A stretch of DNA of 14,894 nucleotides from contig JADKIE010000010.1 of NCBI GenBank assembly GCA_016721385.1, positions 1 through 14,894 of the forward strand, written 5' to 3'. Positions 1-9,637 of the stretch are shown here, in pieces. The stretch's first letter is position 1. Each line of letters starts with the position of its first letter. A model generated the notes under the pieces. The model was not told the DNA's origin. It saw nothing but the letters and a program-made list of their open reading frames with translations, and searched no databases. A program made the position numbers and the translations under genes. This DNA comes from Chitinophagaceae bacterium. GTDB taxonomy: Bacteria > Bacteroidota > Bacteroidia > Chitinophagales > Chitinophagaceae.

Positions 1-1046
1 TTTTGGATGGCTTTGGCAAGTGAGTATAAGTTCTTGTCTTCTATTTCTTCCTGCTCTAAAACCCCAACTTACATCCATAGTTACTCTGCCCTGCTAGCTT
101 TGTTTTGCAGGGTGTAGTACATACTGCCTTTGCAGGCGTAGGGTAAAATTTGCTCCTTGTTTTAATGCAGCATCTAAAATATTTTCTATCATTATAACTT
201 AATGTAAAATCAAAACTTCTGCCATCGCTTAGTAAGGTGATATTGCTTTTTGCAACGGTTGTTTTTTTCTTTAGTCAATTGCTCTTCGTCAATTGCTAAT
301 TTGTTTTCACTGTTCCAAACAATTCAAAATGCATTTTCTTTTTATCAATGCCTTTTTCTTCAAAAATCTTTGCTGCAAAAAATCATTTCTTCGGGCCGCA
401 AATAAATGCTTCGTCTATATTTTCGTATTTAATCAACTTGCCTAATTCTTTTAGCTTTTTTATTATTAATTCTTCCAATATTTAAGGCGGCATCCAATCT
501 TTCTCGGCTTAAAATATTGATGAATACAAATCGATTGATGTACATGTTTTCAAAGCCTTCTAATTCTTCAAAAAATACAATAGACTGTTGATTTTTATTG
601 CCGTATACTAAAGTAAAATTACTTTTGAGGTTCTGTTTAATGTAGTTTTATTAATACTGAGTATGGGTAATACCAATAGCCTGCAGCAATGGCTAACATA
701 ATTTTTTTATTGTTGATGTGTTTAATGCGGTATAAAATTTCCCTTGTGGGTGGCATTACATCTAAAATATCGCCTATTTGTAATCTCTGTTATTTGTAAA
801 TGCTGAAAATAAACCGCCATAACTTTTACAGCTACTTTACTTCATTTTCATGCGGTGCAGTACATATTGAATACGACCTTCTTACACTTCTTCCATTTAT
901 TGTTTTTCGTAAAGTAAGATTTTGTCCTTGAGCAGACATTTAAAATTACTTTGCAAATTTTGGGGTACATCAAATACAATAGAAACACAATCTGGTAGTT
1001 TCTTTTTATTAGCTTTAACTTTTAATGGGTAAAAATGTAACGACAT
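1..1046 (-). CDS. paaE: Phenylacetyl-CoA epoxidase reductase subunit PaaE (3' end off window, frameshifted)
   Basis: Likely the reductase of ring-1,2-phenylacetyl-CoA epoxidase, which passes electrons from NAD(P)H through FAD and a plant-type 2Fe-2S centre to the PaaA oxygenase in aerobic phenylacetate breakdown. The start ATG at 1046 gives MSLHFYPLKVKANKKKLPDC, the family's typical N-terminus. Joined frames then give the flavin motif RRSYSICTAPHENEV, a GDILDVMPPTGKFYTAL stretch, a damaged GxGITPILS nucleotide-binding loop, EAFICGPEEMI, and the C-terminal ferredoxin domain (ILDAALKQGANLPYACKG, later LTCQSHP). About ten C-terminal residues lie beyond position 1. At least a dozen indels break the frame, and the cluster of 2Fe-2S cysteines is garbled around 95-145. 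I read these as sequencing errors. A generic ferredoxin-NADP reductase-like oxidoreductase is the alternative, but the whole-length match in domain order and start supports PaaE. No other paa gene is visible. Confidence 0.8.
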
Positions 1047-1071
1047 GTTTGATGTATTTCTTAGTTTTGTA

Positions 1072-1079
1072 CAAAGCTA
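1072..1079 (-). promoter_or_regulatory. Candidate -7 box of the paaE promoter
   Basis: The minus strand reads TAGCTTTG, a perfect match to the Bacteroidota -7 consensus TAnnTTTG, 25 bases upstream of the paaE start codon. No convincing -33 TTTG was found 17-23 bases further upstream, so this rests on one box only. Confidence 0.4.
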
Positions 1080-1089
1080 TAGTTTATAA

Positions 1090-1993
1090 TTGCAGCCAGT
1101 AGATATTGTAGAAAATATTTCTGCTCGGGATTTTACAAAATACTATAACACTATGAAGCCGGTAATTATAAAAACCCACTAAAGATTGGCCGGCTTATCA
1201 TAAGTGGAATTGGGATTATTTTATTGATACAGTTGGTGAGACAAAGAAGTGGTGGTGTATAATAATGTCAAAAGTGATGCCTACACAACCCATAAATACT
1301 GCCGATGCCTACATTGAAATTTCAGCGATTACTCCAAAAAGTAAAATGCCGGTCCTTTTGATTTAAGAATATTTTGTTCAATATCTTTCAGCATGCACTA
1401 CAAATAACCAAGGATTTTACCTTTCCCTGATCATTTAAATGAAAGGGCTTACAAAAATTTCCCATGCTTTTGTTACGGCTGTAGGCTCTAGTCACACATA
1501 TGCACTTTGATATTGATATAAGCCATATTTTTCACACACACTGTTGAGCGAAAAAAAGTACTTTTATTTCCTTTGAAGAGCAAAAAATTATAACGTAAAC
1601 CCGGAAATGTTAAGTTTAGCCGATACTTGCCAATTATAGTACCAATTTTGATTACGAAAGCTCCGCTAGCAAAACTTGCTAATGGCTACGAAAATTATTT
1701 TAGAGCACGGCGACACTTTTATTTACATGCCGGCGGGCTACTGGCAACATAGTGGAATATTTGGACGCCGGCTTTGCTGATGAGCCTTAGGGCTATGCAG
1801 TAGAGTAGCCTAGTGGGTGTTAACAGGGCTTTGGAGTTTTTTATAAGTAATATTGATACTTTAATGAAAAAAGACAGTACCACAATGGTGGTATAATTAC
1901 AAAAAGCAAGTTTTTGCCAATGCAACAAAGAAATTGCAAATTGAAAATAAATTATGCCAGTATTATAAAATATTAATTTTACAGCCTGCTTAG
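1090..1993 (+). CDS. Cupin-like / JmjC-domain protein (Cupin_8 family), frameshifted
   Basis: Joined frames give a protein of about 300 residues of the cupin-like (JmjC-related) family common in Bacteroidota, whose members have an Fe(II)/2-oxoglutarate dioxygenase fold; the substrate is unknown. The start reads QPVDIVENISARDFTKYYN, followed by KPVIIKNPLKDWPAYHKWNW and GPFDLRIFLFNIF. The metal site is visible as HxD in THMHFDIDISHIFHT, and a second histidine lies in LEHGDTLFMPAGYWHHMEYL. The C-terminal part has YNYKKQVFANATKKLQ. No ATG is seen in frame; a TTG at 1090 is the best start, or an ATG was lost to an indel. The stop at 1991-1993 is approximate. Several indels break the gene, including 1190-1230, 1470-1560 and 1670-1830. 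It is divergent from paaE with only about 43 bases between them, so the two may share a control region; a functional link is not shown. Confidence 0.75.
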
Positions 1994-2126
1994 TTACCCA
2001 CCCAATTCCAACCTTATTTAAACATTATTGTTTTGCCTTTTGAGGCAGCGATGATTTTTTTGCAAAAACTAATTTATAGTAATCTATATACAACTTTTTT
2101 TTTGTTTCTAGAGGGTAAGCTATGCT

Positions 2127-2158
2127 TCGGTGATTTTTATCACTGGCTCTATTTTTTT
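2127..2158 (+). terminator. Possible terminator of the cupin-like gene
   Basis: A hairpin at 2127-2146 pairs GTGAT with ATCAC around a TTTT loop and extends outward by three more pairs, two of them G-U. A run of seven T follows at 2152-2158. The five-base gap before the T run and the distance of about 130 bases from the cupin stop weaken the call. The 1994-2222 gap between the convergent genes otherwise shows nothing I can name. Confidence 0.33.
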
Positions 2159-2169
2159 AGCAAGGGCAT

Positions 2170-2192
2170 AAAAAAGAGCAGTTAAGCCGCTC
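2170..2192 (-). terminator. Rho-independent terminator of the NUMOD4 gene
   Basis: On the minus strand GAGCGG pairs with CTGCTC (one G-U pair) around a five-base loop CTTAA, and six T follow directly. It lies about 30 bases past the NUMOD4 stop, where a terminator is expected between convergent genes. Confidence 0.6.
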
Positions 2193-2222
2193 CTAAAATA
2201 AATGTTTTTTGTAAAGCCTATT

Positions 2223-2782
2223 TTACCTTTCCAATTTTCTTCGCCAATTTCTTTTAATTCGGTACAATGTCATTTCGCTAACCTCATATTTTGCAGCTAT
2301 TCGTTTAAACGCAAGTTTGCGTTTAGGTTTTTTATCAAACTTTATAACCTTTACTTGGGTAGCATTTAATTTCCTAAGCCTTCAGTAATGATTAGCTTGT
2401 CGTTTTTTATAAGCAATTTTTAAAGGACTGTTTTGTTGGTGGCCGCTTACTTCATCCAAGGTAGCCCACTTAAGGTTTTTATAATTGTTGTCGTTTTTTT
2501 TATGGGTGATGTGAATTACAAATTTGTATTTAGGCGATGCTTTTTACAAAAGTTTTGACACTTCTCTGTGTATATAAATGGTGCCATTGCCATCTTCAAT
2601 TTTAAGTTTAATGTCTTGTAGCCCGATGTTAAGGAGCCATTTAATAGTTTTCCATCTTTTTCTACATTAGCATCGTAGCTGGCGGCACGGCCATGGTTAG
2701 ATATGGCATATTTTTTACGAAGTTGCTTGTGCCCCTTAAACTGAATTTGCTTCCAAACTTCGCCTGCATTTTTTTTAAGCAT
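2223..2782 (-). CDS. NUMOD4-domain protein with degenerate HNH-like segment and C-terminal HTH
   Basis: Joined frames give about 185 residues. The ATG at 2782 starts MLKKNAGEVWKQIQFKGHKQ, and residues ~8-65 form a NUMOD4 domain (YAISNHGRAASYD, SGYKTLNL), a DNA-binding module usually attached to HNH homing endonucleases. Next comes an HNH-like segment: IYIHREV, then FVIHITHKKNDNNYKNLKWAT. Compared with the usual xNHIDGxxxNN...NLxW, the N, D and G positions read I, T and H, while a histidine and the NN...NLKW frame remain. The C-terminus (KRKLAFKRIAAKYEVSEMTL) looks like a helix-turn-helix. Such proteins recur in Chitinophagaceae genomes as I recall them, so a domesticated DNA-binding or regulatory role is possible; activity is unknown. 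Indels lie near 2555-2590, 2380 and 2250. The gene follows ligA on the same strand with a 98-base AT-rich gap, and a terminator follows it. Confidence 0.75.
2307..2324. repeat. 18-bp inverted repeat inside the NUMOD4 gene
   Basis: AAACGCAA, a two-base centre GT, and TTGCGTTT form a perfect 8+8 inverted repeat. It sits in the coding sequence for the lysine/arginine-rich stretch just before the C-terminal helix-turn-helix. It may be an operator-like site or a codon coincidence. Confidence 0.6.
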
Positions 2783-2880
2783 GATTATATGATTTTAGAT
2801 ATAATTTTTGTGACTAAAATATATTATGTTTTAAACAAATAAAAATTATACTATAAATATAAAATTATGTTTTGATAACA

Positions 2881-4914
2881 TTATAGCATTTTTAAAAATT
2901 CTTCTTCATTTATTATTCTTACTGTTCCCAGTTTTTTTGCTTTTTCTAATTTACTGCCTGCATCTTCGCCAACCACAAGGTAGCTTAATTTACTACTTAC
3001 ACCGCTTAGTATTTTACCGCCATTTTGCTCTACCATTGCTTCGCCTTCGCTGCGTTTAAGCTTGTTTAATGTTCCGGTAAATAAAAAAAAAAGCCGGTTA
3101 AATTGCCATCTCTAACTAATTCCTTTTTCGTTATTAAGCTGCAGTCCCAGTTCTTCCAGTTGTTTAATAAGTTTTATATTTTCATCATCATGAAAAAGGT
3201 ATAAATACTTTTAGCAACTTTACGCCAACATCTTCCAGTTGCTTTAAATCTTCTTCGCTATTGTTAACAAAATCTAAAAGATGTGTAACATTATTAGCAA
3301 GTTTTTGCTGTTGTTTCGCCAACATAGCGTATGCCTAAGCCATAAATCAACCGATTAAGTGGTTGCCTCTTTGAGGCCTCTATTGCGGCTTGCAGGTTAA
3401 TAATTGATTTTTCGCCAAAACCTTCAAGTGCGGCTAATTTATCCCAAGGTAGTGTATATATTTCGGGTCGAACATTAGCTTCGCCAAAACTTCGTATATC
3501 CATGGCATCTTTACTTACGAAATGTATAATTCGCTCTACAACCTGTGCACTGCAATTAATATTTACACAACGCCAAACAGCTTCTTCATCTGGCTTTACT
3601 AAGGCATGATTGCATATCGGACAATTTGTTGGGAAAACAATTTTGCTCTGTTCCTGTGCGTAACTCCGGAAAAGATTTTACAATTTGAGGAATTACATCG
3701 CCGCTTCGCTCAATCAAATGCTATCTCCTAATTGTAAATCTTTATCTGTAATATAATCTTCGTTATGTACAGATATACTGCCTACTGTAACACCACCAAC
3801 ACTCACAGGTTCAATTTTTGCAACAGGCGTTATAGCTCCCGTTCTTCCTACCTGAAACTCAATGCCAATTAATTTACTGGTAGCTTGCCTGGCCTTAAAC
3901 TTATATGCTATTGCCCATCTGGGATGATGATGTCATGCCCAGTTGATCTTGTAATTTTAGGTCATTCACCTTTATTACCATACCGTCTATTTCATAATCC
4001 AGTGTATTTCTTAATTGTTCAAATTCATTTATATGGTTAATAACAGCCTGTATTCCTTTAACCACAAGCATTTCTTTTTAGGGCTTTTAAAGCCAAGGCT
4101 CCACAGCATTTCCAGCATAGACGAATGAGTAGATAATTGGACATTGCCTGTTGTTTTTTGCCCATTACCCATTATATAACTTACATGATATAAAAATGCT
4201 TCCAGTTTTCTTCGGCTAACCTCTGCCGTATCTTTAATACGTAAACTGCCTGCGGCTGCATTTCGTGGATTAGCTAATGGGGCATTGCCTTCAGCAATTA
4301 GCTTTCATTATAAGCTGCAAAGTTTTTTTTTAACATTACTTCTCCACGTATTTCAATTTGCTTAATGCCCAATTCAGAAAAAATTAGCAGATAGTGGAAT
4401 AGATTTTATTTGTTTGGTATTGGGTGTAATATCATCACCAACAACTCCATCGCCTCTTGTAGTTCCTCTTACCAGTATATCGTCTTCATAAATTAATGAA
4501 ATGCTTGCTCCGTCAAATTTTGGCTCAATACAATATTCAACTATATCCAACCCCGATAATTCTCTGGCTTTCTTATCCCCATCCAATAAATCATCGGCAT
4601 TGTAACTGTTTTCCAATGAAAGCATGGGCACCAAATGTTCAATTTTGGAAAATCTTTAATTAACCCAATACCAACTCTTTGTGTGGGAGAGTTGGCCGTA
4701 ATTAGCTTTGGATTTCCCTTTTCTATTTTCTCTCCAGTGCTTTGTAAGTATATCATATTCTGCATCACTTATTAAGGATTATTTTGTACATAATACCTGT
4801 ATTCATGGAAGCGTAAAATATCCCTTAGCTGCTCAATATCTGCTACGTTAATTTGCTTATTTAAATATTCAACAGTTTGGTGTTGAAGTGTTTTGTTTGA
4901 CTTTCGTTGTACAT
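2881..4914 (-). CDS. ligA: NAD-dependent DNA ligase LigA (frameshifted)
   Basis: LigA seals nicks in duplex DNA in replication and repair, using NAD+ to adenylate its active-site lysine. Joined frames span about 678 codons, near the usual bacterial 670-700. In order: domain Ia (FHEYRYYVQNNPLISDAEYD, a Y..Y NMN-binding pattern); the adenylation domain with EPKFDGASISL, where K of KxDG is the nucleophile, and RGTTRGDGVVGDDITPN; NPRNAAAGSLRIKD; IDGMVIKVND; the OB domain (VGRTGAITPVAKIEPV, GGVTVGSISVHNEDYI); a four-cysteine zinc finger (CPIC ... WRCVNINCSAQVVERI); helix-hairpin-helix repeats (LEGFGEKSI, GLGIRYVGETTAKT); and a C-terminal BRCT domain ending INEEEFLKML. The start ATG at 4914 is preceded by a good -7 box. 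About ten or more indels break it. Some 11 residues seem to be missing near 3464. As the essential ligase it is almost certainly intact in the living cell. Confidence 0.93.
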
Positions 4915-4931
4915 AAATAAATCTTCTTACT

Positions 4932-4939
4932 CAAAGATA
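4932..4939 (-). promoter_or_regulatory. Candidate -7 box of the ligA promoter
   Basis: The minus strand reads TATCTTTG, a perfect TAnnTTTG match, 17 bases upstream of the ligA start. No clear TTTG is present at the -33 distance. The 68-base gap 4915-4982 must hold promoters for both ligA and the divergent amidohydrolase gene; no good plus-strand box was found. Confidence 0.42.
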
Positions 4940-4982
4940 AAACGGTAACAGTTGTTTTTGGTATTTTGATAAAGATTGCACT

Positions 4983-6629
4983 ATGCCTCAAAATAAATTG
5001 AATAAACCTTTCTGTTTTTTATCTTCTCTTTCTTATTTCTTATTTCGTTGTATGTTCAGGCAAAAGTAAACCTGATTGTTCATAACGCAATTATATATAC
5101 GGCAGATGAAAATTTTCTGTTGCCGAAGCTATGGCAATACGAGATGGAAAAATTGTAGCAATTGGGAAAAATGACGAAATACTGAAATTATACAATGCCG
5201 ATGAAATTAAAGATGCCAAAGGACAAACTATTTTTCCGGGTTTTATAGATGCACATGCACATTTTGTAGGTGTGCTTTTGGGTTAGACAGGTAAATTTAT
5301 TTGGCACCAAAAGCTGGCAACAATGCGTTGATAAAATAAAGCAATTTGTAATTAACAGGCAAATACAGCCCGGCCAATGGATACAGGAAGAGGGTGGGAT
5401 CAAAACGATTGGGATGTAAAGCATTTCCAACAAAAGATTTGCTGGATGCTGTTTTCCCCAACAACCCCGTTGCATTAGGAAAGAATAGATATTATGCATT
5501 AATTGCCAATCAAAAAGCATTAGAGTTGGCCAAAGTACAACCTAATCAAAAATTGAAGGGGGAACGGTAGAAACGATCCACGGAAAACTTACCGAATTTT
5601 AATAGACAATGCCGAAACATTTATACAAACAGTGTTGCCGCCGCTTAATAAAGAACAATATACCGTGGCGTTAAAAGAAGCACAGCAAAATTGCTTTGCA
5701 GTTGGGCTTACAACCATTGTTGATTGTGGTTTAAATAAAAGATGTTGATATTATTGATGCGTTACAAAAGAAGGATTGCTAAAAATGAAACTTAATGTAA
5801 TGCTATCCGATGACAGCGTTAACTATGCTTATTATTTAAAAAATGGTCCTTACAAAACCGACAGATTAAATGTAAACGGATTTAAATTATACGCCGATGG
5901 TGCTTTGGGTAGCCGTGGCGCATGTTTATTGCAACATTATAGTGATAAGCCAGGCTGGCAGGGTTTTTGTTAAAAGACAGAAAATATTTTGAGGCCATAC
6001 TTCCTCAAATCTTCAATGCTAAATTTCAGGCAAATACACATGCAATTGGCGATAGTGGTAACAGAATGGTTTTACAGGTGTATGCTAATTTATTAAAAAG
6101 GTAAAAACGATAGGCGCTTGGCGAATAGAGCATGCACAGGTTATTAATGAAAAAGATTTTAATTTATTTGAGCAACAGGTATTGTACCATCTGTACAACC
6201 AACACATGCTACAAGCGACATGTATTGGGCAAAAGACAGATTGGGAGAAGCCAGAGGAAAGGCGCTTATGCTTATCAGCAATTATTGCAACAAAACGAAT
6301 GGATACCTTTGGGAACCGATTTTCCGGTAGAGGATATTAGCCCGTTTAAAACATTTTTTGCTGCAGTTGCAAGGCAAGATGCAAGTGGTTTTCCTGCCAA
6401 CGGATATCAAAAAGAAAATGCTTTAACAAGAGAACAAGCTATAAAAGGAATGACTATTTGGGCGGCAAAAGGCTCCTTTGAAGAAAAACAAAAAGGAAGT
6501 TTGGAAGCTGGCAAAACTGCCGATTTTATTATTTTAGATACCGATTTAATAAAATGCAAAGAGCAAGAAATATTAAACTGTAAAGTATTGAGTACCTATA
6601 TAAATGGCCAAATAGTTTGGAAGCAGTAA
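4983..6629 (+). CDS. Exported amidohydrolase of the YtcJ type (Amidohydro_3), frameshifted
   Basis: A metal-dependent hydrolase of the amidohydrolase superfamily; the substrate cannot be told from sequence. Joined frames give about 548 residues, the usual family size. The ATG at 4983 begins a basic, then hydrophobic N-terminus typical of a signal peptide ending near VQAK, so it probably acts outside the cytoplasm. Next come NAIIYTADENFSVAEAMAIR and DGKIVAIGKN (small beta domain), then GQTIFPGFIDAHAHFVG with the HxH metal ligands. Further on are NGFKLYADGALGSRGACLL, FQANTHAIGDSGNRM and RIEHAQVI with metal-site histidines, then PLGTDFPVEDISPFKTFFAA with the late aspartate. The end reads EAGKTADFIILDTDLIKCK and STYINGQIVWKQ. 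Indels occur near 5118, 5283, 5390, 5560, 5745, 5968 and 6100-6240, mostly in the first 1.3 kb. It is divergent from ligA and 94 bases ahead of the amylase gene, with no obvious functional tie to either. Confidence 0.87.
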
Positions 6630-6723
6630 GCTGTTTTTTTCTGCACATGATAAACGCATAAAATAATTTATCGGTTAAATTCGTAAATATTGTGTTTACT
6701 TTACACATTAAAATTGCTTGTAT

Positions 6724-9615
6724 ATGAAAAGAACAGCACTCGTAAGTATAATTTTTTATGCTTATGCAATAGCCTTATTTCACAAAATTTACTAAGTTGG
6801 GCTCCGAATTTCCTATAGATAACTCAACTATAACGGCAACGGTTGATTGTAATAAAGGTAACAGAGGTTTATTTAATTTTGAAGGGGGAAACTCCAATAA
6901 TGTATATGTACATGTAGGCGTAATAACCAATTTAAGTAGTGGTCTAGCCGATTGAAGTACACAAAATTTTCGTGGGGCGTTGCAGATGCAGCAGCCAAAG
7001 CCACACCATTGGGCGGCAATAAATATTCTTATACCATTACTAATATTCGTAGTTTTTTGGTGTACCTGCCGGCGAAACCATAAAAAAGTTACCATAATTT
7101 TTAGAAATGCAAATGGCAACAACAGCATTAAACAGGTAAATTCCGATAATAGCGATATGTACATTCCTGTATACGCTTCCGGCGAATTTGCAGTACGGTT
7201 TAGCCTGCCTCCTTTTGAGCCAAGATATGTACCTTGGGTAGAACCTGTAATGTTATTGTTGGAGGTACTTTGCCAATAACAGGCATATCATCTGCCAATG
7301 CAAACCTTACCTTAAAATTAAATGGAACTACAATTGCTAGTGCTGCAGCGGTTAACACAATATCAAACACACCTGTAATTACAACCGGTTGCGAAAATAA
7401 AGTGATGTTGAAGGAAATGATGGTAGTGAACTAAAAGATCCGTTTAGCTTTTATTCCGGCAACTACCATAACTGCTCCATTGCCTGCAGGTGTGCAAGAG
7501 GGTATTAATTACAGTGCAAATAATACCGAGGTAACGCTTGTTTTATTTGCACCAAACAAAACTAATGTTGTTGTAATCGGCGATTTTCTAATTGGACAAT
7601 TCAGTGTGCCAATCAAATGAACCGTACAGCCGATGGAAAATACTATCATTTAAAATTAACCGGATTAACACCCGGAACCCTTTATAAATTTCAATATGTG
7701 GTAGATGGCTCCATTAAAACAACTGATCCATACCTGAGTTAATTTTAGACCCAGTAACGATGGATTTATCAGTGCAGCCACATTCCCTAATTTACCTGCC
7801 TATCCAACAGGATTAACAACAGGCATTGTAGGTACTTTTCAAACTGCAGCACCAACATATACCTGGCAACCACAGGCTACACAAGGCCAGATAAAAAGAA
7901 TCTTATTATTTATGAACTGTGGTTAAAAGATTTTTAGCAACATCTAACTGGCAAACATTAACTGACACACTTGATTACATCAAAAACCTTGGTATTAATG
8001 CAATTGAAGTAATGCCTTTTAATGAGTTTGAGGGCAACAATAGCTGGGGTTATAATCCATCTTTCTTTTTTGCACCCGACAAAGCATACGGCACAAAAAA
8101 TAATTTGAAAAAATTTATTGACGAAGCTCATAAAAGAGGAATGGCTGTAATAATGGATGCAGTGCTAAACCATGCAACAGGTACAAGTCCGTTAGCGCAA
8201 TTATATTGGAATGCAGCAACTAATCAGCCGGCAGCCGGCAGCCCGTATTTTAATGTAACAGCAACACATCCATTTAGTGTGTTCAACGATTTTAATCACG
8301 AATCTGAAGCTACAAAATATCATACAGCAAGGTATATACGTCATTGGACTAACCGAATATAAATTGGACGGATTTAGATGGGATTTATCAAAAGGATTTA
8401 CACAACGTAATTGCGCCGATGTAAACTGCTGGAACCAAATTGATGCTACCAGAATAGCCACCTGGCAAAGATATTACGACTCTATGCAAGTTGTTTCACC
8501 AAGTTCTTATTGCATTTTAGAGCATTTAGGTAACGATGATGAAGAATCTGACTTAGCCAATAGAGGTATGTTGCTTTGGGGTAAAATGACGGATGCGTAT
8601 AACGAAAACACAATGGGCTACGGCAATACATCGTCTATTGACAGGGCATTTTATAAAAACAGGGCAGGATGGAACCAACCGCATTTAGTAACGTATGCCG
8701 AAAGTCACGACGAAGAAAGATTGATGTATAAAAATGTAACCTTTGGAAATACTACTAATACTGCACATGATGTAAGAAGTGTAGCAATTGCTATTAGTCG
8801 TACAGAAGCCATTCAACCTTTTTTATTGCTTATACCCGGCCCTAAAATGATTTGGCAATTTGGCGAACTGGCAAATGCAACTTCTATATTTTCGTGTAAC
8901 AATGGCACAATACCGCAACCTTACGGTAACGGTCAATGTAAATTGGAAAGCAAACCAGCATCTTGGCCACTGTTACAGCAAGCTGCCCGAAAGCAGTTGT
9001 ATAATGTAGTTGCATCTTTAAACAGATTAAGAGCAGCTAAGCCAAATGCATTTTTATCTACCACTATTTCGGGCAATTTGGGCAACGATTTAAAAAGGTT
9101 TTAATTATTAATCATACCGATTTAGCGGTTGTGGCCATTGGCAATTTTGATGTTACAGCACAAACCATTTCAGTAACATTTCCATCGGCAGGTACATGGT
9201 ATAATTATTTGGCAGGTGGCACAGATTTGCCGCAACAGGTGCTGCACAGGCAATTACTTTGCAGCCCGGCGAGTATAAAGTATATACCAATCAAAATATA
9301 CCTCATGGTGTTGTTCTTACACCACCACCCACTCCGCCCACTCCTTCAGGTACTAAGTTAATGGTACAAGCAAACCCTAATCCATTTGGAACTGCTGGTA
9401 TAATTAAATATATTGTGCCTTCAACTGGTGTGGTAAATATTGTATTGCTTAATAGCCTAGGTCAAAAAGTGCAACATATCCTCAGTGCTACAAAATCCTC
9501 TGGAGAGTATGAAATTCCTGTAAGCGGTATTTTTAAAGTTTTGGCCAAAGGAGCGTACTATTTACGTATAGAGCAAAATGGCGAAATAAAAAACACCCGA
9601 TTTGTAAAACTATAA
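6724..9615 (+). CDS. Secreted GH13 alpha-amylase with CBM48-like module and T9SS sorting domain (frameshifted)
   Basis: Hydrolyses alpha-1,4-glucans such as starch or maltodextrin. Joined frames give about 960 residues. The ATG at 6724 starts MKRTALVSIIF, a signal peptide. A poorly conserved beta-rich N-terminal region follows (~25-240). An isoamylase-type E-set/CBM48-like module lies near 255-355 (VVVIGDFSNW, then KFQYVVDGSIKTTDPY). The catalytic barrel spans ~396-780: ELWLKDFLATSNWQTLTDTL, GYNPSFFFAPDKAYG, region I MDAVLNH, region II LDGFRWDLSKGF (D nucleophile), region III YCILEHLGND (E acid/base) and region IV ESHDEERLMY (transition-state D). The catalytic triad is complete. A short beta domain follows, then a proline-rich linker and a type A sorting domain (ANPNPFGTAGIIKY ... 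KGAYYLRIEQNG ... TRFVKL). So it should leave through the type IX system and be released or anchored on the surface. About ten indels; longest clean run 8360-9100. Exact specificity (amylase, pullulanase-like, branching) is open. Confidence 0.9.
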
Positions 9616-9637
9616 ATTATTAAACCTTGTATTGCTT

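Noticed and set aside
1719..1928. Minus-strand 69-codon open frame
   Set aside because: The plus strand here encodes the conserved C-terminal half of the cupin-like protein, with the metal-site histidine.
2034..2047. TGCCT-TTTG-AGGCA hairpin after the cupin-like gene
   Set aside because: Perfect but only five pairs, and the T run starts eight bases further on; not a convincing terminator and no other role seen.
2783..2880. AT-rich gap between ligA and the NUMOD4 gene as a promoter or origin-like element
   Set aside because: A TATATTTT box is present but no TTTG at a suitable distance, and no iterated sites; nothing specific can be supported.
5188..5520. Minus-strand 110-codon open frame rich in Cys and Leu
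   Set aside because: It lies opposite the amidohydrolase gene and has no family resemblance; shadow frame.
6621..6638. Possible terminator after the amidohydrolase gene: AAGCAG and CTGTTT around TAAG, then a T run
   Set aside because: The stem is short, relies on A-U and G-U pairs, overlaps the stop codon and uses part of the T run; too weak to call.
6691..6707. TGTGT-N7-ACACA inverted repeat upstream of the amylase, considered as a CRP-like or LacI site
   Set aside because: Only five pairs, no similarity to the 12-bp palindrome near lacI, and no promoter boxes around it.
6775..7164. Minus-strand 129-codon open frame opposite the amylase
   Set aside because: It is a shadow of the amylase coding strand, without recognisable motifs; the plus strand gives the conserved protein.
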